From: Alphaproteobacteria bacterium UBA2954
Lineage (GTDB): Bacteria; Pseudomonadota; Alphaproteobacteria; Puniceispirillales; Puniceispirillaceae
Assembly: GCA_002348585.1 (NCBI GenBank)
Contig: DEBO01000137.1
Location: forward strand, 14,422-23,822
DNA length: 9,401 nucleotides
Direction: 5' to 3'
The first letter of the stretch is position 1. Each line of letters opens with the position of its first letter. The position numbers and the translations under genes were made by a program. The notes beneath the pieces were generated by a model. That model was not told where the DNA came from, did not search any database, and worked only from the letters and a program-made list of their open reading frames with translations. Of the stretch, positions 6,901-9,401 are shown in pieces.

Positions 6901-8253
6901 ATGGTTAAGATCGTAATGAGCCGCTTGCTACTAAATATAGGTCACAACAAATCGACCTCATTGGCCCGAATTTCGTTTCATAAAGCGGTAAAGCGGCTTA
7001 TATTTTTGACTTCTATCGTCTTCAGTCTTAGCCTGTTAACCAGCCCACCAGCTGCAGCCAACCCGAAATATGCCTCTATCATTGTGGAAGAATCCAGCGG
7101 ACAGGTTCTCTATTCCCGTAGTGCCGATAAACAACTTTTTCCAGCTTCACTCACTAAAATAATGACTTTATATCTGCTGTTTGAAGCACTCCAGAACCGG
7201 CGCATAACCCTTGGGACACGCATGAAAGTCAGCAAGGTCGCTGCCAGCAGATCACCTTCAAAATTGTATCTAAAGCCTGGCCAGACCATCACCGTAGAGA
7301 ACGCCATTCTGGCCCTAGTTACAAAGTCAGCAAATGATGTAGCAACTGTTGTCTCAGAACATCTGGGAGGCAACGAACGCAATTTCGCAAAAAAAATGAC
7401 TCGCAAGGCTAAAGCTATTGGCATGAAACGCACAATTTTTAAAAATGCTTCTGGTCTGCCTAACCAAGCGCAACTGAGCACGGCACGTGATATGGCACGC
7501 CTCGGGATCGCCATTCGTCAGGACTTTCCGCAATATTTTAAATATTTCAATAGCACCAGCTTTAATTGGAAAGGACGTAAATTCAGAAATCACAACAAGT
7601 TATTAACCCAATTTAAAGGCACAGATGGCATTAAAACAGGGTATATTAATGCCTCTGGATTTAATCTTGTTGCCACAACAGAGCGAAATGGTGTGCGTCT
7701 AGTTGGGGTAGTATTTGGCGGTAAAACTGGCAAAAGCCGTGATAAGCATATGATCAGCCTGCTTAACCGTCAGTTTGAACGAATCAAGCCTGTTCAGGTG
7801 AAATCAATGCCTCTGCCTACAACTCCCTTATCACGGCCAGACAACTTTTTGGCTGCAAATCTGCAGCCAGAGTTCCAGAAACCAACCGTCACTAACGACC
7901 TTCAGACCGCTTCAAGGCCTCCAGTGCGGGCTGAAACCACATCCCCTGACCCTTTGGTAAATACCTTGTCCCTGCAAGTGTCTGTGCCACCACCGCTTTG
8001 GTCTATTCAAGTTGGCAGCTTCACAAGGCGTGTATCCGCTCACAAGGCCGCAATTAAGGCCCGCCAAACCGCACGTGATACGCTAAATCTGACACCAGCT
8101 GAGCTTTCTGTTGTCACCAGAGGCGGGTTACCACTATGGCGTGTGCGGTTCCGCAATCTAGACGAAAACCGGGCCAGGGCAGCTTGTGCAGCCTTATTAT
8201 CAGCAGGGTCAACCTGTATTGCCTTGCCTGTATCTGTCACAGATGCCGGATAA
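6901..8253 (+). CDS. Penicillin-binding serine D-Ala-D-Ala carboxypeptidase (S11) with C-terminal SPOR domain
   Basis: Periplasmic enzyme that removes the terminal D-Ala from peptidoglycan stem pentapeptides, limiting cross-linking. All three penicillin-binding motifs are present: SLTK with nucleophile Ser83 (83-86), SAN (143-145) and KTG (245-247). A hydrophobic stretch at about 33-48 with cleavage after AAA (near 53) makes a signal peptide with a long basic n-region. The catalytic part ends near residue 295. A proline-rich linker (about 296-365) leads to a SPOR domain (about 366-446, starting WSIQVGSF), which in other proteins binds denuded glycan strands. It lacks the obvious amphipathic C-terminal anchor of E. 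coli PBP5/6, so SPOR may localise it. The start is uncertain: ATG 6901 has no clear Shine-Dalgarno, and ATG 6916 (Met6) would give a more normal signal peptide. It ends 19 bases from dnaE2 in convergent orientation. Confidence 0.95.
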   Translation: MVKIVMSRLLLNIGHNKSTSLARISFHKAVKRLIFLTSIVFSLSLLTSPPAAANPKYASIIVEESSGQVLYSRSADKQLFPASLTKIMTLYLLFEALQNRRITLGTRMKVSKVAASRSPSKLYLKPGQTITVENAILALVTKSANDVATVVSEHLGGNERNFAKKMTRKAKAIGMKRTIFKNASGLPNQAQLSTARDMARLGIAIRQDFPQYFKYFNSTSFNWKGRKFRNHNKLLTQFKGTDGIKTGYINASGFNLVATTERNGVRLVGVVFGGKTGKSRDKHMISLLNRQFERIKPVQVKSMPLPTTPLSRPDNFLAANLQPEFQKPTVTNDLQTASRPPVRAETTSPDPLVNTLSLQVSVPPPLWSIQVGSFTRRVSAHKAAIKARQTARDTLNLTPAELSVVTRGGLPLWRVRFRNLDENRARAACAALLSAGSTCIALPVSVTDAG

Positions 8254-8272
8254 GATAATCCAGCTGTAACAC

Positions 8273-9401
8273 CTAGTGAAAATCACGGCTTTTCAAGCGG
8301 GGGGCCTGTTGGTCACTAGCATGTAAAAACCCTAGATAAGAATCACAATTGTGCACAGATTCAGCAATGAAGTGGGTGATTGGTCCCTGCCGCTGCAAAC
8401 GGCCATATACCCCCATCAGATGCGCCCCAAGTAGGGCTGTTCTGTCCCGTTCAACAATATGCGGCCAGACAATTACATTCACAGATAACAAACTGTCTTC
8501 AATAGTAACAAACACTGTGCCTTTCGCTGTACCAGGACGCTGACGCATAGTAACAAGCCCAATAAGGCGCAAACGCCGCCCATTTGGCGCCTCGTCAATC
8601 GCAGAGCAGCCCTGCCATCTGTCTTTTTCAAACCAGGCCTTCAGACTGTCTACCGGATGCCCTTTTAAGGACAGGCCTGTTGCCGTATAATCCTGCGCAA
8701 TCTGTTCACCAAATAAGCTAGGCGGCAGTTTAAGATAGCTGTCATCATCCTGTTTTATAATTTTGGTCCGGTTGTCTGCTTGCGCAAATAAAGGTAGCTT
8801 ATTCATTTGTAGACGACCCTGTTTACAGGCCTGCCAGAACCCTTGTCGTGCGTTCAACCCTAATGAACGCAGCCCATCTGCGGCTGCAATCAGCTCAATC
8901 GTCTTTGCAGAGATATCTGACCTAGTAATAATATCCTCAACAGACTGATAACTCTCGCTACGGCAGGCCGTTATCCGCGCTGCTTCTACGGCATTCAACC
9001 CTTTGACCAGACGCAAACCCAAACGCAGCGCATGACGGGCCTGAGGGACGAGTTCAAGAGTTGAGTCCCATGCCGAATAGTTAATATCAATAGGCCGCAC
9101 ATCTACCCCGCTGCGCTGCGCATCAGCAATAAGCTGTGCGGGGCTGTAAAATCCCATTGGCTGGGCATTTAACAGGGCACATGTAAACACCTCGGGATAA
9201 TGGCATTTCAACCAGGCTGAGGCATAAACTAGCAGTGCAAAACTAGCGGCATGCGATTCTGGAAATCCATATGTGCCAAACCCTTCAATTTGTTTAAAAC
9301 AACGCTGCGCAAATTCGGCATCATATCCCCGTTCAATCATGCCATTCACCATCTTATCAAAAAACGTATGTATATCTCCGTTTTTACGAAAGGTGGCCAT
9401 A
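8273..9401 (-). CDS. dnaE2: Error-prone DNA polymerase DnaE2 (ImuC), C-terminal ~375 residues (5' end outside window)
   Basis: C-family polymerase that does mutagenic translesion synthesis together with ImuA and ImuB, normally under SOS control. The frame is open across the right edge, and the ATG at 9400 is internal: the family has about 1000-1100 residues, so the PHP and palm catalytic regions are not visible. From that Met, the block FKQIEGFGTYGFPESHAASF (35-54) is a family hallmark; also seen are LLNAQPMGFYSPAQL (76-90), a helix-hairpin-helix region (about 125-180, LRLGLRLVKGL), YTATGLSLKGHPV (238-250) and an OB-fold (about 277-350, GLVTMRQRPGTAKG). The end SRDFH is characteristic of DnaE2 and separates it from replicative DnaE1. 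If the usual imuA-imuB-dnaE2 cassette exists, imuB and imuA lie beyond the right edge. No frameshift is seen. Confidence 0.95.
   Translation of the reverse strand, partial: MATFRKNGDIHTFFDKMVNGMIERGYDAEFAQRCFKQIEGFGTYGFPESHAASFALLVYASAWLKCHYPEVFTCALLNAQPMGFYSPAQLIADAQRSGVDVRPIDINYSAWDSTLELVPQARHALRLGLRLVKGLNAVEAARITACRSESYQSVEDIITRSDISAKTIELIAAADGLRSLGLNARQGFWQACKQGRLQMNKLPLFAQADNRTKIIKQDDDSYLKLPPSLFGEQIAQDYTATGLSLKGHPVDSLKAWFEKDRWQGCSAIDEAPNGRRLRLIGLVTMRQRPGTAKGTVFVTIEDSLLSVNVIVWPHIVERDRTALLGAHLMGVYGRLQRQGPITHFIAESVHNCDSYLGFLHASDQQAPRLKSRDFH

Noticed and set aside
7110..7514. A 134-codon open frame on the - strand inside the carboxypeptidase gene
   Set aside because: It is fully antisense to a gene with intact catalytic motifs, and its translation shows no recognisable domain. 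Other antisense open frames inside nrdJ, the RidA gene, clpA and dnaE2 were set aside for the same reason.
8254..8272. Bidirectional terminator between the carboxypeptidase and dnaE2
   Set aside because: The 19-base gap has no inverted repeat long enough and no T run.
1..9401. tRNA, rRNA, CRISPR array, insertion sequence, prophage or defence system
   Set aside because: The sequence is almost fully occupied by recognisable housekeeping genes, gaps are at most 180 bases, and no array-like repeats, transposase motifs or tRNA-like folds were seen on either strand.

Overview
The window reads as chromosomal DNA from an alphaproteobacterium of moderate GC (about mid-40s percent by eye). The evidence is a B12-dependent ribonucleotide reductase with a C-terminal cysteine-rich tail, a ClpS-ClpA pair, a COG3146-type FemAB-like acyltransferase, a SPOR-tailed D-Ala-D-Ala carboxypeptidase and a DnaE2/ImuC polymerase. 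This mix is typical of the class. A marine lineage such as SAR116 would fit the base composition and the B12-dependent NrdJ, but that is only an inference. The window is gene-dense: seven protein genes, of which the first and last are cut by the window edges. I see no tRNA, rRNA, CRISPR or mobile element, and no gap longer than about 180 bases.

Layout, left to right. (1) The C-terminal part of nrdJ on + (to 2150). (2) A RidA/YjgF-family protein on + (2308-2775) behind a strong Shine-Dalgarno and a possible extended -10 promoter. (3) A FemAB-like N-acyltransferase on + (2887-4059), preceded by a striking 15-bp-stem hairpin. (4) clpA on - (4056-6386), which meets the acyltransferase tail to tail with both stop codons inside one CTAG. 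(5) clpS on - (6394-6720), directly upstream of clpA and probably translationally coupled to it. (6) A 180-bp divergent regulatory region. (7) A periplasmic serine D-Ala-D-Ala carboxypeptidase with a SPOR domain on + (6901-8253). (8) The C-terminal part of dnaE2 on - (8273 to the right edge), convergent with the carboxypeptidase across 19 bases.

Functionally these are housekeeping and stress genes: dNTP synthesis (NrdJ), reactive-metabolite clean-up (RidA-like), regulated N-degron proteolysis (ClpS adaptor plus ClpA unfoldase, with ClpP encoded elsewhere), peptidoglycan trimming (carboxypeptidase) and SOS-linked mutagenic translesion synthesis (DnaE2). The order carboxypeptidase / clpS-clpA / COG3146 acyltransferase / RidA resembles, from memory, a neighbourhood seen in other alphaproteobacteria. 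Those often carry a glycerophosphodiester phosphodiesterase between the acyltransferase and RidA genes, and it is absent here.

I do not see an undescribed system. The points most worth a second look are non-coding or structural: the hairpin and unclear start before the acyltransferase, the CTAG-overlapping convergent stops, the repeat-containing divergent region upstream of clpS, and the lysine-rich tail on ClpA.
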